Source of the DNA: JAGPHI01 sp036641735
GTDB lineage: Bacteria; Bacillota; Clostridia; Oscillospirales; Ruminococcaceae
DNA length: 33,464 bases
Assembly (NCBI GenBank): GCA_036641735.1
Contig: JAVWEG010000017.1
Coordinates: 1 to 33,464, forward strand
Direction of reading: 5' to 3'
In this document: positions 22,895 through 31,418 of the stretch, one piece after another
Numbering within the stretch: position 1 is the first letter of the stretch
Layout of the letters: each line of letters begins with the position of its first letter
Position numbers and translations under genes: made by a program
The notes under the pieces: generated by a model
What the model was told of the DNA's origin: nothing
Databases searched by the model: none
Seen by the model: only the letters and a program-made list of their open reading frames with translations

Positions 22895-25687
22895 CTAACC
22901 TGCAAATTGCTGTGCCATCCACGAGCTTTGGGAATTCATCTTTTGCAACATCATTTCCATATTATTATATTGCTTCCAATATCTGTCATACTCACTGGCA
23001 TATTTATTATTCAGTGAAGTTATGCTGTCATCTATAAGCTTCATTTGCTTGGCAATAGTGCTGTCGTTGTCCGGGAAGCCCTTAGCTCCTGCCATACTCA
23101 CTAAGCTGCCCGGAGGCGAGCCTGTAGGCTTTGCAGCCTTATCTATGGCATTATTCATCAAAGTGCCAAGCCCATTTTCAGCATCTGTAAACAGCTTTGC
23201 TATAGCCTCAGGGTTCGCTGCTATTTTTGCCTTTAGGTCTGCTTCGTCATCGATAGCCAAATTGTCTTTTTTACCATAATAATCGTTAGTGGTAATACCA
23301 AGCTGATATAATGTAGTGGCATTTTCGGGCTTAGTGTACAATGTACTGCGCAAGCTGGATAAAACATTAGTGAGCGTAGAGTCTCCGCGCAGCAAGCCGC
23401 CCTTGCTCTTGGCTTCCCACGCTTCTATTTCTTTATCGCTCATAGCGGCTTTTTGTGCTGCAGTAAGCGGTGCGTAGTCTTTATGCGTTACCTCAGCTTT
23501 CAACAACTCATTGATATCATCTGTCAGCTTGTTATATTCTTCTACAAACTTTTTTACTGTGTCAAATATCTTGTCTGTATCCTGTGTAATGGTAACATCT
23601 TCTGCCTCTGTTGTGGTGGCAGTAAGTGTAATGTTAACACCGTCCACCATAAACGTGTTCGATGAACGCTCTATTTGTTTTCCGTTAATAGTAGCTAAAG
23701 CGTTTTGCCCCGCTTCTTCTACATTGATTACCGCATCAGCGGCACCCTGTTCATCTACATTTGCGCCAAACAGACTGTCACTTACCGCAGGTGGGAACGT
23801 CATCGGAATACTTACACCTGCAATGCGAATAAACGGCTGTTGCCCCATTGCAGTAAGCTCTGCTTTACCGCCGCTTGCTGTGGAAAGCTGCGCTAAAAAT
23901 TCATCTAAAGTAGCATTTTTGCTAACATTGATATCCACACCGTTGGCTGTATATTTAAAATCTTCAAAGCCAAGCTCGCTCATCTTAGTATTGCCGTCTA
24001 CCACTTGAGAAAATCCGAGAGCCTTCAAGCCATCGCCATCTACGGAAATCGTTTTTTGAACTTCGGCATCAAGCGATGTAATGCTTACACCGTCGCCTGC
24101 TGCATTAAGCTCAAACTTTACAAGTGCGCTTTCGGTTTCTACACCGTTAATAGTTTCTTTTGCAGGAAAATCTTTTTTCAGCTTTGTGTTAAGCTCATCT
24201 ACAAGAGCTTTTGCATCTGTAGTAGCAGCTAATGTATATGTTTTCTTCACACCGTTTACGTTAATGCTTACGTCTCCGCCTGCAAAATTAAAAGTTGCTT
24301 TATCGAAGCTAGCTGTTTGCTCTGCTGCATTGGAAAGCGGCATAGATGAATAGTTTCCACTCGCCTTTACACCAAACATAGATGTAAGTAAATTGCCCTC
24401 TGTTTGTGACATAGTAAACGCATTGCCTGCACCTGTTGCAAGTGTGCCTTGAGACTTGGATTCAATACTGAATTTATCCGAATATGAATCGTAGCTAATC
24501 TTTACGCCTGCTTTGCTCGTATTGATATCCGCAATAATATCGGTCAGTGAATTGCTTGAATCGAACGAAAAATCAACACCGTTAATTTTAAATTTTTGGA
24601 TATTACCTGTTATCGCTTTGTCAAAATTGATATCCTTAATTGCAGCGTTAATCAGCACTTTATTGGACTGTCCTTGCTTTATTCCAAGTGTGTCCATCAC
24701 TTCTTTTTCCGCATTTACTGTAAGCTTGCTAGTAGGATTGGTAACGTTAAATGTAATCTTACCTTGATTTGCCGTAACGGAAATACCTGCGCCAAACGCA
24801 TTTTGCGCTCCTTGCGAAAGCTGAGCTGCTATTTCATTGATGCCGACCGTGCCAAATGTACCGTCCGCATTATTTGTTATAGGATTTATTGTAATGTTTT
24901 TGGATATTCCATCTAAAGTTAAATTATATGACGGCAGCATTTTACTTGAATCAAATGTAAACGTAGCACCGCCTGCGCCGGACTTCATATCTCCAAACAT
25001 TACATTGGATTTATCTGAGCCGTTAACGCTTACCGTAGATTTGCCGTCCGTGGCAAAAATTTGCATTTTGCCATTAAGGTATTCCACTTTAGCATTTGCA
25101 TTGCCGTCTGTAAGTGCTTTTTGTATCTCTGCCGCCACTTGCTCGTTAGATTTGCCCACAAGATTACCTGCGTTAATCTTTACGCTCTTTTGGTCAGCAC
25201 CCTCGCCTACTCTTATAGTAATCGCATTTTTATCATCGGTAATTACATTTTTCAATTCCTCAAGCTTTGCAGCGCTAAACTCACCCTCCAGCTTGCCGGA
25301 AGCCTTTATCGAAGCCGTTTCTTTATGTGTAGTAGCAAGCTTTTCTATACTGTTTACAGTAAATTTGCCTGCTGCGGCATCAGTAGTAGCTTGTGCTTTA
25401 AAAAACTTAGAGGTACTATTTGCCGTCATTGTTTTATAAAACGAATTAGACAAAAGGTTCGTAGCATTATTGGTAAAGCTAAAAAACGTGCTTTGAAACG
25501 TTTTCAGCCTGGTAGCCATATCACGATACATACCCTGTTTATAAGCAAGCACTGCTTTCTGTTGAGTTTTCATATCTATTTTTGTTTGAGTACCGGACAG
25601 CATTTTTTCTACCATTGCCTGTGTGTCCATACCCGACACCATACCGCTAAAGCCGTGGCTTTCAGGTGTAAGTGAATTAATAGCCAT
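22895..25687 (-). CDS. fliD: Flagellar filament cap protein FliD (unusually long)
   Basis: Caps the growing filament and places flagellin subunits. The N-terminal domain is typical (HGFSGMVSGMDTQAMVEKMLSGTQTKIDMKTQQKAVLAYKQGMYRD...), and the C-terminal FliD_C region (about 640-930) includes KFVEEYNKLTDDINELLKAEVTHKDYAPLTAAQKAAMSDKEIEAWE and the closing NMEMMLQKMNSQSSWMAQQF. At 930 residues it is well above the usual 450-700. The extra middle holds several flagellin-hook-IN-like units, for example near IDFSFDSSNSLTDIIADINTSKAGV and the VNGVKKTYTLAATTDAKALVDELN segment. GAAGGGAGAG precedes the ATG. A sigma-D-like promoter lies about 50 bp upstream. Confidence 0.95.
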   Translation of the reverse strand: MAINSLTPESHGFSGMVSGMDTQAMVEKMLSGTQTKIDMKTQQKAVLAYKQGMYRDMATRLKTFQSTFFSFTNNATNLLSNSFYKTMTANSTSKFFKAQATTDAAAGKFTVNSIEKLATTHKETASIKASGKLEGEFSAAKLEELKNVITDDKNAITIRVGEGADQKSVKINAGNLVGKSNEQVAAEIQKALTDGNANAKVEYLNGKMQIFATDGKSTVSVNGSDKSNVMFGDMKSGAGGATFTFDSSKMLPSYNLTLDGISKNITINPITNNADGTFGTVGINEIAAQLSQGAQNAFGAGISVTANQGKITFNVTNPTSKLTVNAEKEVMDTLGIKQGQSNKVLINAAIKDINFDKAITGNIQKFKINGVDFSFDSSNSLTDIIADINTSKAGVKISYDSYSDKFSIESKSQGTLATGAGNAFTMSQTEGNLLTSMFGVKASGNYSSMPLSNAAEQTASFDKATFNFAGGDVSINVNGVKKTYTLAATTDAKALVDELNTKLKKDFPAKETINGVETESALVKFELNAAGDGVSITSLDAEVQKTISVDGDGLKALGFSQVVDGNTKMSELGFEDFKYTANGVDINVSKNATLDEFLAQLSTASGGKAELTAMGQQPFIRIAGVSIPMTFPPAVSDSLFGANVDEQGAADAVINVEEAGQNALATINGKQIERSSNTFMVDGVNITLTATTTEAEDVTITQDTDKIFDTVKKFVEEYNKLTDDINELLKAEVTHKDYAPLTAAQKAAMSDKEIEAWEAKSKGGLLRGDSTLTNVLSSLRSTLYTKPENATTLYQLGITTNDYYGKKDNLAIDDEADLKAKIAANPEAIAKLFTDAENGLGTLMNNAIDKAAKPTGSPPGSLVSMAGAKGFPDNDSTIAKQMKLIDDSITSLNNKYASEYDRYWKQYNNMEMMLQKMNSQSSWMAQQFAG

Positions 25688-25737
25688 ATTGTTCTCTCCC
25701 TTCGTAAATTCGTTTTACAAATGTTCTCTTATAATAA

Positions 25738-25763
25738 TTATCGACAGTTATTTTTAAAATTAA
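25738..25763 (-). promoter_or_regulatory. Sigma-D (sigma-28)-like promoter for fliD
   Basis: Minus-strand GTCGATAA (25738-25745) differs at one position from the sigma-28 -10 consensus GCCGATAA. TTAA (25760-25763) is a partial -35 (TAAA) with a 14-bp spacer, one short of ideal. It lies about 50 bp upstream of fliD, a late flagellar gene, so the call is biologically sensible. Confidence 0.45.
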
Positions 25764-25774
25764 GTGTTTTATCA

Positions 25775-26245
25775 TTAAGTTGTTTTATCTCCCATATAAT
25801 CACCCGAGCTTGGTGTACCTTTAAGTGTGTTTAGGTATCTTGCTATTTTAGGTGTATTTTTAGTGGCAGCAAGCCGCTTGCGCAAATGCTCTTTTTTGCT
25901 TTCGAGCATCGCCGTAAGCTCTATATTTAGCTCATCTATTCGGCTTAATACCGCATAAATTTTGCTTGCCTTATCATATATATATATATATTCTTGTGCT
26001 ATCTCGCTATAGTCTCCTGTGCAAAATGCAGCCTGTGCCAGCTTTGCATTACAAGGTTTTGTGCAAATATTGTTTATTTCAGCACTTTGTTCATCAATAA
26101 TATTTGCTATATCACCGCGTTTTGTGATATAATTATCTATATCATCGTCATCTGCTTGTAAAGCAAGGCGGCTTTGTGTTTCATATTCTAAAAACAGTTC
26201 GTACTTTTTATCCAGTAATTCACTTGTTTTTTCGCAATCAGTCAT
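25775..26245 (-). CDS. FliT/FlgN-like flagellar chaperone candidate
   Basis: The 156-residue protein is predominantly helical and acidic (for example LQADDDDIDNYITKRGDIANIIDEQSAEINN), with heptad-like spacing across residues 5-125 and a polar tail. This is the profile of small FliT/FlgN-type export chaperones, but sequence similarity in these families is low and I cannot assign it firmly. It is 87 bp upstream of fliD on the same strand; in Bacillus fliT follows fliS instead. AGAGGTG precedes the ATG. Codons 86-90 contain an AT dinucleotide run that encodes YIYIY. Confidence 0.55.
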   Translation of the reverse strand: MTDCEKTSELLDKKYELFLEYETQSRLALQADDDDIDNYITKRGDIANIIDEQSAEINNICTKPCNAKLAQAAFCTGDYSEIAQEYIYIYDKASKIYAVLSRIDELNIELTAMLESKKEHLRKRLAATKNTPKIARYLNTLKGTPSSGDYMGDKTT

Positions 26246-26290
26246 AATACACCTCTTATTGTTTAATGAAGGGAGCCATTTAAAAGCTAT

Positions 26291-26905
26291 ATGAATCCCA
26301 TTTATTTTTCTTGCGTACTTAAATCTTTAGATGGCAAGCTTTTAGAGTACGGTCAAGCATTTTTATCTCAAGATAAAGCAGGTACTATTAATTTTACAGG
26401 CGATTTTGTGCCGCTTATTCGCATAGGCGAAACTGTAAATATAGTACGTATCCTTGGTGAGCGTGAGCTTGAGCGCTTTCAAGGGCAAGTGTATTTATCT
26501 TCGCGCCGTCTGCTTCAGGTAATAGGCATTACAGGCCCCACGCTCAAAGAAGCGCATCGCATTTTTGATTCCAATGCCAATCTTTCTGCCGATATTTACC
26601 GCGTATCCCCACCGCATTTTAATATGCAAAAGGGCGATAAGCTCTCTGGCTTTGTGCGTTTTATTTCGCCCGATATCCTTAAAATATGCACTATGGAATT
26701 TATTGACGAAGGCACTTATTTAGCACTTTCCGCCGAGGGTATGAGCCTATTGCTCGACGATATGCTTGTACAGGTAACGGAGCGCGTGCTTGTAATGCGA
26801 AACTCGGCTATTCTTATATGCAAAGTGCTTTCTTCTACCCCTGAAAACGAAGAAATACTTGCGGGCTATTTTGCGCGCAGACAGATAAATACCGAGCTGC
26901 AATAA
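26291..26905 (+). CDS. Unknown protein, possibly a degenerate PilZ-like/YcgR-like protein
   Basis: The only plus-strand gene inside the flagellar locus. The 204-residue soluble protein seems to have an N-terminal beta-rich part (residues 1-90) and a second part resembling PilZ by pattern. FVRFISPDILKICTMEFIDEGTYLAL stands where PilZ has its (D/N)xSxxG strand pair, and ILAGYFARRQ near the C-terminus matches the usual ending. The diagnostic arginines and glycine that bind c-di-GMP are not convincingly present, so binding may be lost. GAAGGGAG lies about 14 bases before the ATG, longer than ideal, and no closer start exists. It occupies the slot where flagellin stands in Bacillus. PilZ kinship is inference. 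Confidence 0.6.
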   Translation: MNPIYFSCVLKSLDGKLLEYGQAFLSQDKAGTINFTGDFVPLIRIGETVNIVRILGERELERFQGQVYLSSRRLLQVIGITGPTLKEAHRIFDSNANLSADIYRVSPPHFNMQKGDKLSGFVRFISPDILKICTMEFIDEGTYLALSAEGMSLLLDDMLVQVTERVLVMRNSAILICKVLSSTPENEEILAGYFARRQINTELQ

Positions 26906-26920
26906 TATATATAAGTAATT

Positions 26921-26984
26921 AAGCAAGAGGCAACAAGGGAGTGTCCGCTATCTGCGGCATTCACTCTTAGTATGCCTCTTGCTT
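26921..26984. terminator. Bidirectional terminator between csrA and the plus-strand gene
   Basis: AAGCAAGAGGCA (26921-26932) pairs with TGCCTCTTGCTT (26973-26984), with inner GGAGTG/CACTC and CCGC/GCGG helices. It lies between two convergent genes and reaches the csrA stop codon. Short T-runs flank it on the plus side only (TTTATTTG). Confidence 0.75.
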
Positions 26985-27226
26985 TATTTGCGGTGGCTTA
27001 TTTTTTCAAGCTGCTTTGCAAGGCTTTTCAAGTCAGAAGAATCTATCTTCATTGATGCCGCCTTGTTTTCGCTCACTACCTGTAGCAGCTCATCTCTTGC
27101 TATGTTCATATCCTTTGGGGCATCTATACCTATTTTTACTTTGTCGCCACTCACTTCGGTAATTGTGATATGAATATCGTTTCCGATATGCAATACCTGC
27201 CCACATTTGCGGCTAAGTATCAGCAT
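26984..27226 (-). CDS. csrA: Carbon storage/flagellin translation regulator CsrA
   Basis: RNA-binding dimer that represses translation at GGA sites, in Firmicutes chiefly flagellin mRNA. The 80-residue protein begins MLILSRKCGQVLHIGNDI, with VKIGIDAPKDMNIARDELL forming the RNA-binding surface. Its ATG shares one base with the fliW stop (TAATG, 27224-27228), and GGAGGAAGG lies inside the fliW 3' end. The CsrA-FliW-flagellin partner switch is therefore encoded here, although the flagellin gene is elsewhere. A low-complexity tail (about residues 58-80) is longer than in Bacillus CsrA. Confidence 0.97.
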   Translation of the reverse strand: MLILSRKCGQVLHIGNDIHITITEVSGDKVKIGIDAPKDMNIARDELLQVVSENKAASMKIDSSDLKSLAKQLEKISHRK

Positions 27227-27657
27227 TAGCCTTCCTCCTTGAGCAAAAGCGCCTGTACAGGATAATCCTCATCCAGCACAAACTGCATTGCTTTATTGTT
27301 TTTAGGATTGATAATTACAGGGCTTTTAAGATTAGCTGTTGCATCCTTAAAAGAGTTTGGTATAGAAATAAGTACATGAAATACAGGCTCTTCACCTTTT
27401 TTCAAATCTAATTTACGGCGCACTGCACCCGGCAAGCTCGGCGAATAGCTCTCGTCTACAAGACGTGGATCAACGGTGATAAAGCACAAATCCTTATCAT
27501 CTACAGCCTGCATCCACGAAAACATCTCTCCAAGCTCATCGTCATACAAAACCACATATTCACAGCTTCCTTCAAATCCCAATATAGGGGCTTGAAAATG
27601 TAATATCCCCTCCTCGCTTACGTCTAAATTGCCAAAATCTCTCGTATCAATGGTCAT
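27226..27657 (-). CDS. fliW: Flagellar assembly factor FliW
   Basis: Binds CsrA and relieves its repression of flagellin translation when free of flagellin. The 143-residue protein shows the family pattern ILHFQAPILGFEGSCEYVVLYDDELGEMFSWMQAVDDKDLCFITVDPRLV, then the central VLISIPNSFKDATANLKSPVIINPKNNKAMQFVL. Length matches the family (about 140-150). AAAGGGGAA precedes the ATG. It is 20 bp after the DUF6470 gene and overlaps csrA, a standard Firmicute arrangement. Confidence 0.95.
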   Translation of the reverse strand: MTIDTRDFGNLDVSEEGILHFQAPILGFEGSCEYVVLYDDELGEMFSWMQAVDDKDLCFITVDPRLVDESYSPSLPGAVRRKLDLKKGEEPVFHVLISIPNSFKDATANLKSPVIINPKNNKAMQFVLDEDYPVQALLLKEEG

Positions 27658-27677
27658 TACATTTTCCCCTTTATCTT

Positions 27678-28271
27678 TTATATGGCTTTGTTGTAATTTG
27701 GATCGGCTGAACGCGGCACGTAATTAAAACCGCCTGTATATTTAAACGACATTGAAGGATATTGCGTGATATTCATTTTAAAGCTTCCCGGTACAAAATT
27801 CGCCTTGCCCTTGTCTGTTTTCCAATCGAAAGCAACTCGCGCCGCCTCATACTGCTGCTTTAGCGCTCCCTCTTGCCACGAAATATTTACAGGTGCAATA
27901 GGTGTAAAGCCAAGCTCCCCGCTCAAATGCTCTTGCATCATTTTGTTGTAATATGCGTCGGGAATATTAGCGCCCTTGTTAATATCACGTACACTGTTGC
28001 CCATATCGGCATAGCTGCGAATGGCGGCTAAAGCTGCACTACGCCCTGCTTGCTTCATATATTGGGTTTGTGCAGAAACACCGCGCATTCCCATAGACGC
28101 TCTGCGCTCATAGCTGTCTTGCCTCATTTGTGCGTGCTGTGTTTGCTGCGTTAATTCGCCACCGCTTTTTGTCACTGTATGAGTGGGTAATTCTTGATTA
28201 AGCTGTAAGCTTGCCGGAGTTGTCTGTATCTCATAGCGTATCGGATTTGACGTGTATTCCAATAATAGCAT
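27678..28271 (-). CDS. DUF6470-family flagellar-locus protein (YviE-like)
   Basis: Bacillus has yviE, of unknown function, exactly between flgL and fliW. This 197-residue protein has the same neighbours, and the start YEIQTTPASLQLNQELP fits the family opening as I recall it. A Gln/Arg-rich middle (about residues 40-85) is followed by an Ala-rich helical part and a C-terminal beta-rich end (SWQEGALKQQYEAARVAFDWKTDKGKANFVPGSF). No signal peptide or membrane segment. AAAGGGGG precedes the ATG. Confidence 0.8.
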   Translation of the reverse strand: MLLLEYTSNPIRYEIQTTPASLQLNQELPTHTVTKSGGELTQQTQHAQMRQDSYERRASMGMRGVSAQTQYMKQAGRSAALAAIRSYADMGNSVRDINKGANIPDAYYNKMMQEHLSGELGFTPIAPVNISWQEGALKQQYEAARVAFDWKTDKGKANFVPGSFKMNITQYPSMSFKYTGGFNYVPRSADPNYNKAI

Positions 28272-28302
28272 TTCTACACCCCCTTTATAATGGTATGTTT
28301 AA

Positions 28303-29331
28303 TTAATTCAAGAAGTTAAATATTGATTGTGGCAATATTTTACTTCCAAGCTGTAAAGTTATCATCCAAGACATTTCAAAGTCTTTGTTTGCCATCATTT
28401 CTTTTTCAAGCGGTACTGCTTCCACCGCATTTTGCACCTCTTGCAAATTAAGAATATCGCTCTTCATACGGCCGGTAGTTTGCTCGTTAAAATTACACAG
28501 ATTGCCTACGTCTGTCACCTGCACCAGCAAATCACTTTGCATACTCTTTACGGCATCTAAGTCCATACTTAATTTAGCTGTATTTCCTTCGCGCAAATCC
28601 TTTGATATTTTGCCAAGCAAGCTATACGCATTTTTAGGCAAACCGTTTTCGTCCTTGCCATATCCAAAGGTTTCCACTCCCGAAAACGTACTCGGCATAG
28701 CAGTACGCGGATCTGCTGCCGCATCCATTCCTGTACCCGAAAGCTCAAATCCCAGCCCCACATCTACGTAATTGCGTTTATTGTAAGGTATCGGTGTCAC
28801 TCCGTCGGGCATCATCGGCTTGCCGTTAAGCTGTGTCATCGAATCTACCGGTGTGCCATTATACGAAAGCGCCCCTGCTCCGTCCACTGTAAACGGTGCT
28901 GAACCATCTTTGTTGCCCGAAGATGCAAACATATATTTATCGCTGTATTTAGCGTTCATTGTTTGTAATACGTGCCCTTGCAAATTTTCTATTTCGCGTG
29001 CTAATTTATCTCTGTCGCCAACGTCCATTGTGCCATTCATACCGCGCATAAGGTCATCTGTAACAGTACCTACTATATCGTTAATAGCTCTCATACTGTT
29101 TTCTGCTGCTTCATATCTCGCATCAAGGTCTGCCATTGTGGTTACTGCCGCCTCATTATCTGTAAGTAAACGGCGCACGCGCAAGGCTTTATCTGCACCT
29201 GCCACATTTTCCGATGCTTTATTAAAAGCTCTTTGGCTTCCCAAACGGTCGTTAGAACCCGATAAATTCTTTAAGTTTTTATTTACGCTCGACAAGTAAT
29301 TGCTTGTAAGCATATTATGTGTAATACGCAT
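28303..29331 (-). CDS. flgL: Flagellar hook-filament junction protein FlgL (HAP3)
   Basis: Joins FlgK to the filament. The 342-residue protein starts with the flagellin-like D0 helix MRITHNMLTSNYLSSVNKNLKNL, followed by the coiled D1 helix (GADKALRVRRLL...MADLDARYEAAENSMRAINDIV) and ends with the D0/D1 return helices (LNLQEVQNAVEAVPLEKEMMANKDFEMSWMITLQLGSKILPQSIFNFL). The middle D2 region (about residues 140-245) is shorter than in enteric FlgL. GGAGGG precedes the ATG. It is 45 bp after flgK. Confidence 0.94.
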   Translation of the reverse strand: MRITHNMLTSNYLSSVNKNLKNLSGSNDRLGSQRAFNKASENVAGADKALRVRRLLTDNEAAVTTMADLDARYEAAENSMRAINDIVGTVTDDLMRGMNGTMDVGDRDKLAREIENLQGHVLQTMNAKYSDKYMFASSGNKDGSAPFTVDGAGALSYNGTPVDSMTQLNGKPMMPDGVTPIPYNKRNYVDVGLGFELSGTGMDAAADPRTAMPSTFSGVETFGYGKDENGLPKNAYSLLGKISKDLREGNTAKLSMDLDAVKSMQSDLLVQVTDVGNLCNFNEQTTGRMKSDILNLQEVQNAVEAVPLEKEMMANKDFEMSWMITLQLGSKILPQSIFNFLN

Positions 29332-29376
29332 TCAAATGCCCTCCTATAGCTTGATTTCCGCTAAACGCGGCACATA

Positions 29377-30879
29377 TTATCTGCCCACAAGTCCTGTCTT
29401 GCTTATCAATGTATCCAGTGCTTCGTCAAGTGCTGTCATTACACGTCCCATAGCATTATATGCTTTCGTGTATTGCACCATATCCACACCCTCTTCTTCC
29501 ATAGATACACCCGATACAGCGCTGATGCTCTTTAATATATTTTCAGATATCTCACTGCAAGACTCAAAACGGCTTGTTACATTCGTCCTTTGATTGCCTA
29601 GATTTGCCACAGAATAAAAGCTTACGTATCCATCAAATGTGCCTTTAAATTCGCCAAAATTCTGTTCTTTTGTAAATGCTGCCACAGCTCTGTTTGCAAA
29701 GTCTGTGTAATCAATACCCTCGCCGGGCTTATGAGCATTTTCAAGCATAAAATTAGAGTTTTCTGCCCATACGGAATTGATATCAATATTACCTGCCGTA
29801 AAATCTTCTCCGCTACCCATTGAGAAAAGCTGCTTTTTGCCTATTTCATTGCCCAAATCATCATATATCGGTATTATGTCATTAAATGTTTTGGCAAATG
29901 TATTGGCAAATGTATCTATTTTATCTTTATAATAAAGTATGCCTTTGTCAAAGCTTTCTCCTCGTACAGGCTGCGCCGCTGTTCCTCTGCCGTTTAGCAT
30001 ATCAAGCGATGCCTTTATGGAGCCTGATGTAAGATTAGCGCTTTTGCCCTCTGTCTGCCATTTTACATCTGTCACCTTTACACCGTTTTCAAGTACAGGC
30101 ATAGTGAGCAATTCGTTCCAATTGCCATCTACCACGGTGTGTCCGTCTTTGCCCATTTTTACGGTGACGGTGCTGTCCTCATTAGTGGTTATCTGCACAT
30201 CACCAAACTCGGATAATTTATCAAGCAATACATTACGGGCATCTAAAAGCTCGTTTGGCGCTCCGCTGGCATTGCCCGTAATATTGTTAAACGTTTCGTC
30301 CTTAATAGTTTTATTAAGGTCCGCTATTCCCGACAAAATATTATTTACCGAGTTTACGTTAACTTCAAGGTCGTATTTTTGCTGGCTCCAAGTAGAATTA
30401 AGCTTTGTGTCCATTTGCTTAAACACTTGTGTCATTGTGCGTGCAGCCGCCAATACCGTATTGGTGGTAACAGGATCTTTGTTTGTCATTTTTTGCCAAG
30501 CATCTTTAAAATTGGCAATTGCTGTTGTCATATTGCTCGGCTCTATTTCGTCTATTGCGCTTTCAATGTCGCCAAGCACATCATTTATTTTGTTATAATA
30601 TCCTACGTCCGCATATTCTTCGCGAAACCGTTTATCCAAAAACGGGTCTCTTATCTGAGAAATTCCCGTTACATTTACTCCCTGTCCTGCTCTGCCTGTA
30701 GGATTAGTGGCATAACGTCCGTTTGTATTGGATAATGCCATAGACACCATATCCACACGCTGACGTGTATATCCCGTAACACCTATATTGCCTACGTTAT
30801 TGCCTACTATATCGAGAGCCTTTTGCTGCGCCATCATACCGCGCGTAGCCGTCTCAAAGCCCATAAATGTTGGTCTCAT
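29377..30879 (-). CDS. flgK: Flagellar hook-associated protein FlgK (HAP1)
   Basis: First hook-filament junction protein. The 500-residue protein has the rod-hook N-terminal motif FMGFETATRGMMAQQKALDIVGNNVGNIGVTGYTRQRVDMV and the C-terminal FlgK block SGVSMEEEGVDMVQYTKAYNAMGRVMTALDEALDTLISKTG. NELLDARNVLLDKLSEFGDVQI in the middle is also typical. Length matches the family. CGGAGG precedes the ATG. The flgN gene ends 23 bp upstream; FlgN is the FlgK/FlgL chaperone, in keeping with gene order. Confidence 0.96.
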   Translation of the reverse strand: MRPTFMGFETATRGMMAQQKALDIVGNNVGNIGVTGYTRQRVDMVSMALSNTNGRYATNPTGRAGQGVNVTGISQIRDPFLDKRFREEYADVGYYNKINDVLGDIESAIDEIEPSNMTTAIANFKDAWQKMTNKDPVTTNTVLAAARTMTQVFKQMDTKLNSTWSQQKYDLEVNVNSVNNILSGIADLNKTIKDETFNNITGNASGAPNELLDARNVLLDKLSEFGDVQITTNEDSTVTVKMGKDGHTVVDGNWNELLTMPVLENGVKVTDVKWQTEGKSANLTSGSIKASLDMLNGRGTAAQPVRGESFDKGILYYKDKIDTFANTFAKTFNDIIPIYDDLGNEIGKKQLFSMGSGEDFTAGNIDINSVWAENSNFMLENAHKPGEGIDYTDFANRAVAAFTKEQNFGEFKGTFDGYVSFYSVANLGNQRTNVTSRFESCSEISENILKSISAVSGVSMEEEGVDMVQYTKAYNAMGRVMTALDEALDTLISKTGLVGR

Positions 30880-30902
30880 ATAATGCCTCCGTTTTCTGAT
30901 TG

Positions 30903-31391
30903 CTAAATTTTCGTCTCCAGTATCGAGACTGTATCATCTGCCTGCTTTGCGTTTTTCGCTTTAGTATATGGGTTATGCGCCGCATCCCGCTTTGGCTGTG
31001 CTTCAAGTGCATCGGGGTTTATTTGCTTTACGTTTGTGCGCGCTATATCCATCGATTTATCATTATGAAAACGTATTTCATCTACAGTATTGCGTACCTG
31101 TGCGCATAAATCGCTCATACGCGCGCGCGTATTATCAGGCACCTCGTTAACCAATTGCTCTAATGTATATCCGCCGCAGCCTATATTTTGCTGCAATGTC
31201 ATACGCTTTTTTTCCAAGTTTTCAAGCTGCTTTGTATCCGCTTGCGCTGTAAGAATACAATGCTCAATGCGCGGCAAAGAATTGGAAAGCAGCGCGGCAA
31301 GCTTTTCCTTTTCATTGTCAAGCATTGACTGTAAAAATGTTGAATACTGCTCTAAAAACCCAAGCAAGGTTGCAGCAGATTGTTCGTTCAT
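30903..31391 (-). CDS. flgN: FlgN-like flagellar export chaperone
   Basis: Chaperone for FlgK and FlgL export. The 162-residue protein is helical with heptads through residues 5-110 (LGFLEQYSTFLQSMLDNEKEKLAALLSNSLPRIEHCI) and a polar C-terminal tail; this is the FlgN profile. The position between flgM and flgK is the Bacillus one. GATAGG precedes the ATG. Identification leans on synteny because FlgN sequences diverge strongly. Confidence 0.85.
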   Translation of the reverse strand: MNEQSAATLLGFLEQYSTFLQSMLDNEKEKLAALLSNSLPRIEHCILTAQADTKQLENLEKKRMTLQQNIGCGGYTLEQLVNEVPDNTRARMSDLCAQVRNTVDEIRFHNDKSMDIARTNVKQINPDALEAQPKRDAAHNPYTKAKNAKQADDTVSILETKI

Positions 31392-31418
31392 AAATATTAA
31401 CCTATCCTCTCGAAGCTA

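Noticed and set aside
25976..25991. AT dinucleotide run in the FliT-like gene as a phase-variable switch
   Set aside because: About eight units only, in frame, encoding YIYIY; no sign of variation can be seen in one sequence.
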